This document shows positions 12,754 through 24,325 of a stretch of DNA of 64,000 bases, piece after piece. Both the position numbers and the translations under genes were made by a program. Under the pieces are notes generated by a model, which saw nothing but the letters and a program-made list of their open reading frames with translations, had not been told where the DNA came from and did no database searches. Origin of the DNA: Cryptomeria japonica (taxonomy: Eukaryota > Streptophyta > Pinopsida > Cupressales > Cupressaceae); assembly GCF_030272615.1 (NCBI RefSeq), contig NC_081414.1:816332396-816396395 (forward strand). Reading direction: 5' to 3'. Numbering within the stretch: the first letter of the stretch is position 1; every line of letters starts with the position of its first letter.

Positions 12754-14404
12754 CTGGATCTCCCTCACGCCAGTAGGGATCATGATATGGTAGCATCTGT
12801 GACTGAGAATTACTAGACTCCCCTCGCTCGAATACTTTGTGCACGATGGGTGTAGGCTGGACAGTACTAGGAACAGGTCTTCGTATTGCCTCATGTTCCC
12901 CCTTTTGGGGAATAAGAGGAGGATCCAGAGCTATGGTATCGTCTCCTGAATGATGGGGAGCTACATCTGACCCCTCCTCATCATCTCTATCCTCCTCCTC
13001 ATCGTCATCATCATCCTCATCCTCGTCCTCATCCGCATCCTCACTTGCATCCTCATTCTCCTCATCTCTATCTGTGTCCTCCTCCTCCTCCTCCTCGGCA
13101 CTAGGCTGATCTCCTGTGGGTGGATCAGGATCTCCTGCCTCCTCATGATCCTCTCCCTCCTCTGGCTCCTCTGACCTGGATCCGTGGTCCTCATCTCGGT
13201 CTCCATGTCTCCATGGGCCTGGATGGCCTGTAGGGTGATCTGGCGGAAAGATAGGCCCTGGGTATGATCTCATAAACCATGAGACATACCTGCGCTGTGC
13301 TCCAGGCTCTGCAGAGTAATCAGTGACTACATCCTGATCAGATCCCTCTATTTCTGTAGTCTCGATGTCATCTATCGTCAGTCTCGCTACTGCTCTAGGT
13401 CTGGGAAGGACTCGTGAGTGTCGAGTATAGATGGGTACATCGGCTGGAATGCACTGCTCTAGCCCAAACTACCTCCATACTCGATCGAAGTAGAATGGGA
13501 CTATGATATGTGAATATCGTCCCCGCAGTAGGCGGTTCCTCTGTAAGCATGCTAACTGTCTCTCCATCCCATCCCATCTGTGCATCCGTAGATAGGGTCT
13601 CCATACTGTCACCTCGGCTGTCAGTCTATCAAGTATCACTCTCTAATATAACAGATCTCCAAATCTCCACTCACTGGTAAGTGGATAAGTAAACACCCTA
13701 GGTCGCTCGCTAGCTGTACTCATCGAAAAGCCGACGGGCCTGGTGCATGTGAAGTGCTCAAATATCCACACCTGCAGAAGTGTGCATGTCATCAAGCTGC
13801 AACCCTGTCCAAATACATACTCCTTAAGGTCATGATAGAGATGTGCGAGCATACTCCGACCCCAAGCATATACCCTCCTGTGTCTCTCCATAGCTCTGAT
13901 GCACCATGTGAGACCCCCATGCATATGCGTACCTCACCCATTAGGGTAGACGGCTAGTGCTATGATGGCAATCATAAGGCGTCTCACAAGGGGCACCTCT
14001 CCTGTAGGATGTAGGAGCCATCTGACCATGATGCGACCTCTCGTCTCGCTCGGCATGACTCTCCCTATGCAATATACCTGCTCTCTCTGATGGTCCTCCA
14101 CTGACCGATCGGTCGTGTATGTAACAGTCACTCCTTTGATAGGAAGACGAAGTATACGGTACACATCCTCAAGTGTAATCGTCAGCTCCCCTACCGGAAG
14201 ATGAAATGTGCATGTGTCAGGATCCCATCGCTCCATCAATGCCATCAGCATCGCAGGATGGAACCGAATGGCTGGCATGAGGATCGCATACCATAATCCC
14301 ATGATCAACAATGTGTCTCTCTCTGCTTGAGTCAGCCGCGGAATCTGATCTTGCAAACTGCGAAGAATATGTCCCGTCGTATGCTCTCTCATGTATGGGA
14401 GACC

Positions 14405-14676
14405 CTGCAACACAAAAACATAACCGTAATCAGTACTCGATCATCAAAATCGCTCATGCAAACTGTCGAACATCGTATGCCAACCCTGAAATCCCTCGCC
14501 AAGCCCTAATTGGGACCATGGCGCCCTGTCAGGGACCATGGTGCCCTGAGGGGACCAGAGCGCCCCACAGGGACCATGGCGCCCTGGGTGGGGCCCGGGT
14601 CAAAATTTAGGGCCCACAAACGATCACAGAAAAGTCAAATGCAGAAAATCAAAAGTCAAACGTTCAGTCAACTCAC
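14405..14676 (-). other. Intron 1 of the antisense PMD gene
   Basis: 272 bp, donor GTGAGT, acceptor TTGCAG, phase 0. It contains a four-copy GC-rich repeat (14511-14586) resembling the LTR repeat. Confidence 0.75.
14511..14586. repeat. Four-copy GC-rich repeat inside PMD intron 1
   Basis: Units such as GGGACCATGGCGCCCTG start near 14511, 14532, 14550 and 14570. Read on the minus strand the core is GGGCGCCATGGTCC, one base from the LTR core GGGCGCCCTGGTCC. Confidence 0.85.
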
Positions 14677-14810
14677 CTCGTCCAGTGGCTCATCGTCAAT
14701 CACGGCCTAACGCAGGATCTCAATCCTCGTGGGACGCTCCGATCGTCGTGAAGGCATGATGATGGCTATGTGGGCTCCGCTGCAATGAACAGTATTCTGA
14801 AATCAACAAA

Positions 14811-14848
14811 GTGACAAATGCAAATGTCACTTTCAAAGTATATACTTT
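14811..14848 (-). promoter_or_regulatory. Candidate antisense promoter for the PMD gene
   Basis: A 14-bp palindrome AAAGTATATACTTT (14835-14848) contains TATATA, 82-87 bases upstream of the minus-strand ATG. Just downstream on that strand lies a near-palindrome with an ATTTGCAT octamer core (14811-14830). Spacing fits a TATA promoter with a 5' UTR of about 50 bases. Inferred only. Confidence 0.45.
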
Positions 14849-15323
14849 CATTTCTTTATCTTTACTTTTGAAACCCTAATTTTCCTCTATCACTCATTTC
14901 ATCATAACTTGAGTTTGGGAGATGCGATTTTCGAGCTGTTTGTTGCGTAGGAATCATATTTTCATTCCTCTACTCTTGGGATGTTCCAAAAAGTGCTCTG
15001 ATGAAGCCTATTTAGCGAACGTCCCTCATCAATACTCTCTTACACAATTTGTCGCAAGTAAACATGCTACCCTGTTTCACCTCCCTAATAAGCAAGTCAA
15101 AACAGGGGGGGCATATAGCTACTCACAAATTTCATCACTTTCCTTAGTAAGCATTAGGTGATTTTGTGATCTAACGTGTGTTTTGTAGGGTGCGGTTCCT
15201 AACTGTGTACTGCAGATACCGCTGGGGGCTTCGCCCGACAACTTATGGATATATCCTTTTTCAAATGATGTTTACTTTTCTGTACTTTAGCTTGCATATG
15301 CACGTAGTACTCACATGACCGCT
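14849..15323 (+). other. Element A 3' non-coding block shared with element B
   Basis: No coding signal. Bases from about 15050 align with 17945-18222 of element B, so this block before the polypurine tract is conserved between the autonomous-type and pol-less elements and is probably needed in cis. Confidence 0.7.
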
Positions 15324-15338
15324 AAAGTGGGGGCTAAA
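15324..15338 (+). promoter_or_regulatory. Element A polypurine tract
   Basis: AAAGTGGGGGCTAAA directly before the 3' LTR; second-strand priming site. Confidence 0.85.
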
Positions 15339-16965
15339 TGTAGCGTCGTAAATTGTACGCACTTGCTGTGGTGGTACAATTTCACACCTAGTTTAGCACC
15401 CGCCTTGGTGCATTTTACATTTTGCATTGCGTCTCTCCTTTAGCACTTAATTAATCAAATTAATTAGGTCTAAAGTCCTATTTCATTGTCCTCTACATCA
15501 TAAAGTTGGGCCCTTTCATCATAGTGTGCCCTTTTCATTTTATTCCTCTAATACATCATTCAATCAAAAACCCTAATTAAGTCCTATTTTGAACTTGGGG
15601 GCTTGGTTTCGGGGGTCAAAACATCTCGAAATCACCTGTAACTTCGGGATTCTCTTTAAAATCATCATATTCGACGACCTTGAAAATTTGGTGAAAAGTT
15701 GTCGGGACCGTGGCGCCCGGAGTGCACATGGTCCCGGACATTTTTCCCGAAATTTTGGGAGCACAATCCAATCATAAAATAAAGCTTAACCCCAAGAAAT
15801 TGGCGGGATATTCAATCTCTAGGTCGGCCAAAAGACGAAATTACGACCTAGGGTTTCATACATAAGAGCTCTCTTTCTTCATTTGAAAGGATCCGAATTT
15901 TGTTTTCAGGAACCTCATATGCAGTGAAAGAGTAGATCTTTGAAGACTTCAACAACATTCAACATCCTTCTATCAAGCATTTATCAATTTCATTCATCCA
16001 TTTAGGGCTTGGAAGACATTGAAGAACAATAGGAGATTACCGACTGAAGATTGGCTTGTACCCCTCCTTTGAGGGTTGGGTATGATTTCATGTTGTTTTC
16101 ATGTCTTTGCATAAGCTTCAATATATCATTTATTCATGCTTTAGATCACATTACATCTTGATTTAGAGCATTTACATTATCATTTACAAGCAATTAGGGT
16201 TTACTTTCTAGGTTGCTCTAGCTTGCTTTCTTGCATTTTAGGACCTTGCACACACACTAGGTCTGCACACACAATACATTTTACAATACAACTTGGCTAT
16301 TCGTGGAGGTGGAAATCACCGAAGCGGGGGTTTGACTAAGGCAAAACCCTATATAGCCGCCCATACCCTTTTCAGATATAAGTGCAGGTTTCGGGACTCG
16401 AACGACGCCGCAGGAGACAGATCCGGGAAAAGCAGGTCGAGACAGCACTCCACATCAAATTGCAGAGCAAAAGACCTAGACAGGGGCGCTGGGCGCCCTG
16501 GTCCCTGGGACAGAGGCGCTGGTCCTCCAGACAGACAGCATTTTTTGACACTTCCGACAATTTTCCAGAGTGCAAAACAGCAGTTTCAGGTGCAGTTTTC
16601 AGGAAGAATTTGGACAGTGGCGCCCGCGCCCCCATCCCGAACATTTTCAATCCGATTTTGACTCTGAGTACGCATCTGCATTCTTATTTCATCCTTGTAT
16701 TTACAGCTGTTCATTGTTTAATCTCAATTCTGCAATCTTGTTATTCGTTTGTATATGTATTTTGGGATTAGGACTTGAACTTGTATCATTTTATCTTTCA
16801 ATTTCAACGAAGGAATAGAAATCCTAATAGGTAGCCCGTGGCTCTCTCTTTCACAAGAAGAAGTAGCCAATTGTGTGATACCTCTAAGCTCTTTCGTATT
16901 CCGTAATGTGTGTCAAAAGGTAGGATTAGGGCATGTTAACCTAGTCTCACTTTTTCCCCTACACA
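15339..16965 (+). repeat. Element A 3' LTR
   Basis: 1627 bp, TG...CA, collinear with the 5' LTR at about 97 percent identity by eye, with a deletion in the GC-rich repeat near 16505-16520. Confidence 0.93.
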
Positions 16966-16970
16966 CTACT
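16966..16970. repeat. Target site duplication of element A, right copy
   Basis: CTACT, identical to 4214-4218. Confidence 0.93.
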
Positions 16971-17104
16971 CGTACTAAAATCCCTTCTTCTAGGAATAAG
17001 GCTCTAATGAATTACATCTATCCCTCTCCTAAGATTTATTGTGTGCAAGAAAAGTATGACTTAATGGCATGTTCTTCTCCTATAAACTTTTCTCTTTCTA
17101 AATA
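16971..17104 (+). pseudogene. C-terminal end of element B ORF
   Basis: With element A and one target duplication removed, frame 1 from 4213 continues here for about 44 codons to a TAA at 17102-17104. B's protein therefore ended soon after the G-patch and never included RT or integrase at this locus. Confidence 0.75.
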
Positions 17105-18222
17105 ATTTTTAACATTCACCATATTATACATGTTTTTAGTCTCACCTATAGTAGAGCATTTAACATGTCATATTCAAATACCTCATTCAATCTATCATGT
17201 CTTTAAATAACATTAATGGCTATTATGTTGTGCATCATTATGTGGAATTGGTAGCTCACTCACTGGGGGCTCATTGTCATTCATGATGGTACAATTTCAC
17301 ATGCAATCATACTTTTGGAAGCAACATAATAGCCTATTTTTATCTTATATCTTATCCCTATATATGGGGGGCAAGAGTGATTTCAAACATCTCTCCTTCT
17401 TAGGATTAAAATTTCCCCTTTGTGAAGTAGTGTCTTCTATAAGGATTTCTTATTGATTGTAGAGGTGTATTCATATTTGAATTCCTTCTCCCATATTGGG
17501 GCAAGCATCCCTAATGGGGATCTTAAGTACATATCCTTAATTGGGACCTCCTCCTTGGTGTTGGAAATCTTTGATCATTCATCAATTTCTTTTCTTCATT
17601 GAGTGGTATCTTTTATAATAAAGCCTTATATTTTGTGAACGTGCATGTCCCTAATGAGGACCTCTTGCCTTCTTTTAGAAGAGTGTTGCTATAAATAATT
17701 TATCTTTGATGTCATTTCAATCCTCCATTCTTTTCCAATTTCCTTTATGGAGTTGCATTTTTGGATTATATCTCTTGTATTTAAATCTTTCATCTTGTGT
17801 TAGAGAGCTCTCAAATCCTCACACTCTTTGTTGCATTGGAATTGAGATTTAGTCCTCTTTCTTACCAAATGATTCTCCATTAGTTTTTGATCTTGTATCA
17901 AATCTTCTTGTGAGCATTTATCATCAATCTTCTTTCACAATTCGATGTGGTAAACATGATACCCTGTTTCAACTCACTAAAAATAGCAAGTCGAAACAGG
18001 GGGGCATATAGCTACCCTCGAATTTTCATCACCTTCCTTTGTAAGCATTTAGGTGATTTTGTGATTTTATATAACATGTGGTTTTGTAGGGTGCAGTTCC
18101 TAATTGTGTACTATGAATACCACTGGGGGCTTCATTTGACAACTTGTGGATATATTATTTTTCATGAATGTTTACCTTTCTTTACTTTATCTTGCATATG
18201 CACATAGTGTCATATGACCGCT
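17105..18222 (+). other. Element B 3' non-coding region
   Basis: About 1.1 kb without coding signal. The last 280 bases match element A's pre-PPT block. There is no trace of an antisense PMD gene, unlike A and C. Confidence 0.65.
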
Positions 18223-18237
18223 AAAGTGGGGGCTAAA
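18223..18237 (+). promoter_or_regulatory. Element B polypurine tract
   Basis: AAAGTGGGGGCTAAA, identical to that of element A, immediately before the 3' LTR. Confidence 0.85.
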
Positions 18238-19874
18238 TGTAGTTTCATAAATTGTACACCCTTGCTAGGGTGGTACAATTCTACACTTAGTTTAGCACCC
18301 GCCTTAGTGTGTTTGCATCTTCGATTGTAATTTCCCTTTAAGCATTTAATTAATTAATTTAATTTAATCTAAAGTCATATTTCATCACTCCCCACATCAT
18401 AAAATTGGGCCCTTTACCATAAGTGTGCCCCTTTTTATTTTATTCCTCTAATAAATCATTAAATCATAAACCCTAATTATGTCCTATTTCGACCTTTAAG
18501 GCCCAATTTTGCATGTCAAAACATCTCAGAATCAACTGTAACTTTGGGATTCACTCTAATATCATCACATCTAATAGCTCTGAAAACTTGATGAAAAGTT
18601 GGTCGAACCATGTGCACTTTGCACATGGTCCTCGACATTTTTCCCAAAATTTTGGGAGCATAATTCTATGATATTATATTCCTTACCCCCAAGAAATCGG
18701 CAATAAATTCAAATCCTAGGTTGGCCTAAAGACAAAATTAAGATCTAGGGTTTCATACATAAAAGCTCTCTTTCTTCATTTGAAGGGATGAAATCTAAGA
18801 ACGAGGAAGTTTTGGCGAAGCAAGCACAAGGAACCTTCTATGTAGTGAAAGAGAAGCCTATGTGGAGTCTTCAACAACATTCATCAAGCATTCATCACCA
18901 ATTAAGATCCTTGAAGATATTGAAGAATAATAGGAGATCACCGACTGACGATTGGCTTGTACCCCTCCCTTAGGGGTTGGGTATGGTTTCATGTCTTTGT
19001 ATGAGCTTCATTACATTAGTTTACATATTTAAATTCATTCTTTACATCACTTTGCATCATTGATTTAGAGCATTTACTTTATCAATTACAAGCATTTAGG
19101 GTTTACTCTTTAGGGTTGCTCTAGATTGTTTGCATTCATCCTAGGGTCTTGCACACACACAAGATTCCTACACACACTATTTTACTATATGAATCAGGTA
19201 TTTTGGGAGGTAGAAATCACCAACATAGGGGTTTGACTAAGGAAAAACCCTACATATCCACCCAAGCCCTCTCTTTTTAGCTACAATGCGGGTACAGGTA
19301 CCCCTGAGGACTTACAGATCAACAAAAGGCACAAGGACAACCCAGAAGTCTCAGACTGCCCCAGATCCATTAGGGACAGAGGCATGGTGCCCTGGTCCAT
19401 CCCAGGATAGGGCATGGTGCCCTTGTCCCCCTCAAATTTAGTGATTTTTGACAGGGTACAGGTTCAGGATCTCAAGATTTCAGCCTTTCAGTTGTAGCTT
19501 TTTGTCAGATCATCAAGGACAGTGGCGTGGTGCCCTGCTCCTAGTCAGTTTGGCTTAGTTTTTAGCATCAGGTACACATCCAAATTCCTGCCCCTTCTCT
19601 GCTTTCAGTATCTCAGTTTCTAATTTGCAAGTTTCTTTAATTTCAGTTTATGTACCCTTCATTGTTTATCTCCTAGTCTAGTTGATCAATCTTTCACATC
19701 TCATCTTCATTTACAACAAGAGGAATACAAACCCTGAGAGATAATCCTTGGCTCTCTCTTTCTCACAAGAATTATCCAAAGTGAGCTATCTCCCTAGGCT
19801 CTTTCGTATTCCCAATGTGTTGGCTAGAGTGGGATTAGGTCCTAGTCACCCGGTCTCGCTTTTTCCCCTCCATA
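18238..19874 (+). repeat. Element B 3' LTR
   Basis: 1637 bp, begins TGTAGTTTCATAAATTG and ends CCTCCATA, where CACA is expected, so the terminal CA is mutated. It is collinear with element A's LTR, but clearly a different subfamily. Confidence 0.88.
18607..18629. repeat. Perfect hairpin in element B LTR
   Basis: ACCATGTGCA, loop CTT, TGCACATGGT: 10-bp perfect arms. It lies at the equivalent place to the imperfect stem in element A's LTR. Confidence 0.9.
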
Positions 19875-22051
19875 ATATATCAACCATTGATTTATCATTA
19901 GGAGATCTGTTAGCACAATTGGATCATGAAGCCAAAGAATGAGCTATTTACTACATCAGCAAGACCTTAGTTGGATATGAGCTCAACTACTCATCTATTG
20001 AGAATTAATACTTAGCAATAGTGTTTGCATCCCAGAAGCTGAGGCACTATATGCTAACCCATTCAGTAAAGCTGATAGCCAAAATTCCTCCATTGAAATA
20101 TCTTCTTAGCAAGGAAGCCTTAATAGGTAGATTGGCAAAATGGGTAATGATCCTGAGCAAATTTGACATTGAATACATTGACATAAAACATATAAAAGGA
20201 CAAGTGATTGTTGATGAATTAGCAGAGGCACCACTCTAGGATGATCATCCAATATATGTTGAATTTCTAGATGCTAATGTTCTCACAATCACCAAGAAAA
20301 CATGATAGTTGTATTTTGATGGTTCTTACACACAACATGGATTGAGGACAGGATTTCTATTTATCACACCTCAAGGCCACACCATTCCAAAAACATACAA
20401 AATGACTTTCCCTTGCACCAACAATATGGCAGAATATGAGGCATTAGTAACAGGAATCAAGATGGTTTTAGAATGGAGTATCATACATTTGCAAGTTTTT
20501 GGATATTCTCAGCTAGTCATCAATCAAGTCAATGATGATTATCAAACCAAAGATGAAAAGCTAATGCCTTACAAGAAGATGGTGGATAATTTTAGAAAGT
20601 ACTTTGCAAACATTTATTTTGAGTAGATACCGAGAAATGACAACAAAGCAGCTGATGCCATGGCTACGATTGCCTATTTGCTTCAAACACAAGAAAATCA
20701 AGATTATTACGAATTCCTGGTGGAAGAATTGTTTCACCCTGCCTATGACTATCTCGATTCCCAAATCATATGTCACCTGGTAGGACCTGATTCCTCTTGT
20801 TATGGCTAAATTTATACCTACTTGAAAGATGGTACCCTTCCTCTTGACCTATCAAAGAATCTAAAACAAAATTTTATTCGACAATTCGCTCATTACACCC
20901 TTGTCCCGGATACTTTATATAGACGAGGTCTGGATGGTACTCTCCTCAGATTTCTTGAGTAGGAAGAATCTGAGAAGGCTTTAACTGAAGTTCATAATGA
21001 TACTTGTGGTACTCATTCGAGTGGTCTTACCCTTTTGAAGAACTCATACGATTGGGTTACTATTGGCCTACTATGCAAAGGGATTCTTTTCAATTCATCG
21101 AAAAGTACAAACAATGTCAGATCCACGACGACCTCATACACACACCATCACAGGAGCTTAATACCTTGGCAACATCATGGCCATTTTGTCAATGGGGCCT
21201 GGATCTAGTAGGGAAAATCCATCCACCTTCCTCAAATGGTCACAAGTTCATATGCACAACTATTGTGTATTTCACAAAGTGGATTGAAGCAGTGCCCCTC
21301 ACTAATGTCATAGGAAAACATATAACCACATTCATCTTGAACTATATCATATGTCGCTATGGTATTCCTATGACTATTATCACTTATAATGGGCAGCCAT
21401 TTAAAAATCAAGATGTAAGAGAGCTTTGTGAAAAGTTCCAGATCCAGCACAGGTTTTCCACATCATATTACCCTGAGGGAAATGGTCAGGTAGAAGCATC
21501 AAACAAAACAATCTTGAAAATCTTGAAGAAGACAACCAATGATGCTAGCAAAGACTGGCATGTTCAGATGAACCCTGCTCTATGGGCATATCGCACCAAT
21601 ATCCACACCTTGACAGGTGCTACACCATATTCTCTTGTCTATGAGTCTGAATCAATATTGCCAGTGGAGATTGGAATACCATCTCTCCGTGTGTCACCGA
21701 AGGGTCTCATTCTAGATGAGGACCAACGGGTGTCTAGGTTACCAGAACTTGAATTGCTGCAAGAGCGCAAGCGAAATGTTGTTGATCATTTGAGAGTATA
21801 CCAATAAAGGATGTCACACAAATACAATCATAAGGTCAAGTCTAGGATGTTTCAAGTTGGTAATTTTTTTCTTAAGGATAATCCATGCAATCAGCAAGAT
21901 TGTGAAAAGAAAGGGAAGTTCGAGCCAAATTGGTTGGGTCCTTTTGTTGTCATAGCTACATATGGATCTAGTGCTTATTAGTTATCAACACCAGAAGGAG
22001 ATCAACTCAAGGAACCTATCAATAGAATTCATCTGAAAAAGTTCTATACCT
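19875..22051 (+). pseudogene. Element C pol remnant: RNase H domains and integrase
   Basis: This picks up inside the first RNase H, where element B was inserted. It reads through LAKWVMILSKFDIEY into a second, archaeal-type RNase H and then integrase, with several in-frame stops (about 19940, 20007, 20237, 20306, 20624, 20808, 20960) and a frame change near 21000. Active-site losses are visible: GYSQL replaces GDSQL in RNase H, and ITYNG replaces ITDNG in the integrase core. LDLVG and QVEASN are kept. The integrase tail ends near 22051 with HLKKFYT. Organisation matches element A, so Tat lineage. Non-functional. Confidence 0.88.
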
Positions 22052-23756
22052 GAAAAAATCCAAAAAAATCAGAAAATTAGATAATTAAAAAAAAATGAGA
22101 AAAGCAGAAAATCCAAAAAAATCAGAAAAGCAAAAAATCCAAAAAAATACAAAAAAAAAAAAAAAGAGAAAAAGTGCAATAAAAACAAATGGTGAAAACC
22201 TAGAAACAAGCGCCATTTGTCAGCTAGCTTCTCCATCTATCTGGTCACTCATCTTGCATCCATTTGTCGCCATTGTACATATCCGCAATAAAGCCTTTTG
22301 TATCTAATCAGGCCTCATCTATAAGTCCCACCATGGTTTGGAACATTGTATATTCTGGTGTGTTTCTAGACTAGGGGCAAAATTTTGAACTCAGTCGGTA
22401 ATAATCTATTTTGAGCTTAAATGCAGCAAGAAAGAAGCAGTTAGGCAACATTACTCATAAGCAAAGATCGAGAATCTCAACATTGAACATAAGTATCAAA
22501 CCCCATCTTAACATCAAAACAAGCACCAAATCAATGGATGATATATTTTGAATCATATCTGAAACACTTTAGTCTGAATGTTAAACTGTTGTAATTTGAT
22601 TTTTGTTATCATGCTTCCCAAGTGACTCAAGGATGTCTTGTACCAGAGAAACAAGGACAGAGCATGATATTTTCTTTATCTGATGCCTGTTAGTTAAACA
22701 TTATTACAGTGCAAATTTGTCACGGGACATGATCAATCAAATATCTTTGATGACATTTCAGGTTTGCATAGGAGTATGATTAGCTTTTGTTTGTTTGCAC
22801 GCAAGCAACACTCAGGTCATCTTGGTCCATTATACCTTGATGCTTCTATTAACTTGCAATATCAAAATCCAGGTAAACAGTGCTCAGGTCATCATGGTTC
22901 AATTATACCATCGATGTTTGCACTCGCTTACTACATTTTAAAGGCTCGATGATGATAAAAAGCATGATCAAAGTGATTGGTTTGATGATAGCATGACATT
23001 ATTTGCATATCTAGATTAGATTGCATGTTGCATTCAAGGTGCATAAGGGATCAAATTTCATTTTCCAGAGGTTGAAGTCAAGTGGTGTTATCTCTTTTAG
23101 TAAGTGATTGAGTATAGTGGATATCAACAAAAAATAATAATTCATGCATCAAGCATTTTAGGTCATACCTATCTTTTGCATTGCATTTCATTAGCATACA
23201 TTTAGTTAATTCATACATTTCATATTGCACATCATTGTGATAGAATCATTTGTATTTCATCAAAAATCATAAAAACAACAAAAAGAAAGCATATCATATA
23301 GAACTTAGCATCTCATACCATCACATAGTATATAAAATCATTCATAAAACATCATTGCATAAATCATTATTGCACCACAGAATTATGGCATCATTCATTT
23401 TAAAAAGCATAAACATCTCAAATAGGATCCATCATGCATTGTATCCAATCATCAATAAATTGCATAATCATATAGGCGCACCTCATGTAAATTTACTACA
23501 TCATCATATAGGAAGAATATATCTATCATCTAAAATCCATCATGTAAATAACTGCATGCATCTAATAGATACAAAGCATCATCATATAGAAAGTAGAATG
23601 CATCATCATCATGAAAAAATACATCCACAATATTATAATCATATAGATCATATAGAATCAACAACATCTCACATAATAAAAAATAATCGAGGTCCAAAGG
23701 TACAATTATATCATAAAATCTCTGAGATACATCACAAAAATATATCACAAGAATCA
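22052..23756 (+). other. Element C 3' untranslated region
   Basis: It starts with an A-rich stretch of repeated ATCCAAAAAAATC-like words (22052-22180) and continues as AT-rich non-coding DNA. From 23250 to 23760 it is dominated by CAT/ATC words, with ATCATATAG recurring at least six times. Variable, repeat-prone 3' UTRs are known for Tat elements. No gene seen. Confidence 0.6.
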
Positions 23757-24320
23757 TCAGTATCTCATCACACAAAAAGGTGTATAACCCCTATCATTGT
23801 GACCATTGGGATGCGGAGTGGAACTTTGTCCTGATGTGGCAGGTCTAGTAATACCAACTGATGTCCCTGCGCCTGGGTCCCTAGCTGGGGGATCTCTCCT
23901 AAGTGGCCCTGTCACTCCTTGACCCTCAAATTGGCTCTGCCTCGATCTCCTGCTCATCTCTGAAAAATCAAGAGCCCTCTGACCAACATGAACAACATTA
24001 TAATATAGCTGACGATAGTACTATCTCCCGATCTGAATGTTGCATGGCTCTGATGGCCTCCCTAGGCTTAGTCCCCACAGATGCAATCGCTTGTGTCTCT
24101 ACCATTCTACACCTATCCAGGGTTGCATCTCTTTGTCATGAGAGAAACAATCTGGGCCTACGCCTGTGTCTATGTCTAAGTCATCTATGCTTGTAACTCT
24201 ATCACCTGAACCTGTAACTGTTCTATCTGCGAGTCTCTCTCTGCCAACCTACCCTCGAACTGCTAAACCTGACTCTCTAAGTCACTAATCTATGCTCGTT
24301 GCTGATGAGAAGGCGTCATG
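23757..24320 (-). pseudogene. Element C antisense PMD gene, C-terminal segment
   Basis: On the minus strand this gives a broken coiled-coil stretch (DLESQV, then EGRLAERDSQIEQLQ) and, after a T-rich TTTTTCAG acceptor-like site near 23958, a Pro/Gly/Arg-rich tail of about 65 residues ending before 23757. It is the last piece of C's antisense gene by position and continues with 25482-25857 once the solo LTR is removed. Many stops. Confidence 0.5.
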
Positions 24321-24325
24321 ATGAG
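24321..24325. repeat. Target site duplication of the solo LTR, left
   Basis: ATGAG, repeated at 25477-25481. Confidence 0.85.

Larger units (their letters stand above)
12272..14757 (-). pseudogene. Antisense plant mobile domain (PMD) gene carried by element A
   Basis: Three exons on the minus strand: 14757-14677, 14404-12754 and 12672-12272. They total 2133 bases, exactly 711 codons. Intron 1 has donor GTGAGT, and its acceptor is a T-rich tract ending TTGCAG. Intron 2 (81 bp) has GT...AG ends and a perfect TACTAAC branch site. The protein starts MPSRRSERPTR. It shows the PMD signature (MERWDPDTCTFHLPVGE, then LEDVYRILRLP) and the later FGLEQCIPADV motif, then a long Asp/Glu tract (about 13150-12970) and a Ser/Arg-rich tail. 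Four in-frame stops, at 14709, 13936, 13645 and 13471, make it a pseudogene. PMD proteins include MAIN/MAIL1 of Arabidopsis and copies carried by transposons; what the captured copy does is unknown. Confidence 0.85.
4219..16965 (+). mobile_element. Element A: complete Tat-lineage Ty3/gypsy retrotransposon with antisense gene
   Basis: A 12.7-kb element with two LTRs (1701 and 1627 bp, both TG...CA), primer-binding site, polyprotein frame 6090-11636, antisense PMD gene 14757-12272, polypurine tract and perfect CTACT target duplication. The order protease, G-patch, RT, RNase H, second RNase H, integrase is that of the Tat lineage. I count about 45-50 LTR substitutions by eye, nearly all transitions, so roughly 3 percent divergence. 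This is the youngest insertion in the B/A/C stack. The polyprotein has three in-frame stops and the PMD gene four, so it is no longer autonomous. No Gag capsid or zinc knuckle is recognisable. Confidence 0.93.
1..19874 (+). mobile_element. Element B: pol-less Tat-type LTR retrotransposon, split by element A
   Basis: Element B starts before the window. It has a truncated 5' LTR (1-797), a primer-binding site, a decayed ORF for a repeat region, protease and G-patch, a non-coding 3' part, a polypurine tract and a full 3' LTR (18238-19874). Without element A its ORF reads straight through the insertion point and ends at 17104, so RT, RNase H and integrase were absent before A arrived. The two LTR portions differ by roughly 8-10 percent by eye, against about 3 percent for A, so B is older. 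It lies inside the RNase H region of element C. Confidence 0.85.

Noticed and set aside
12272-14757. PMD gene as a host gene that element A happened to flank
   Set aside because: It lies between integrase and PPT inside an element with perfect target duplications, and element C has the same arrangement.
23250-23834. A 194-codon His/Ile-rich plus-strand ORF
   Set aside because: It arises from dense CAT/ATC words in the element C 3' UTR and runs into the antisense PMD tail; no domain features.
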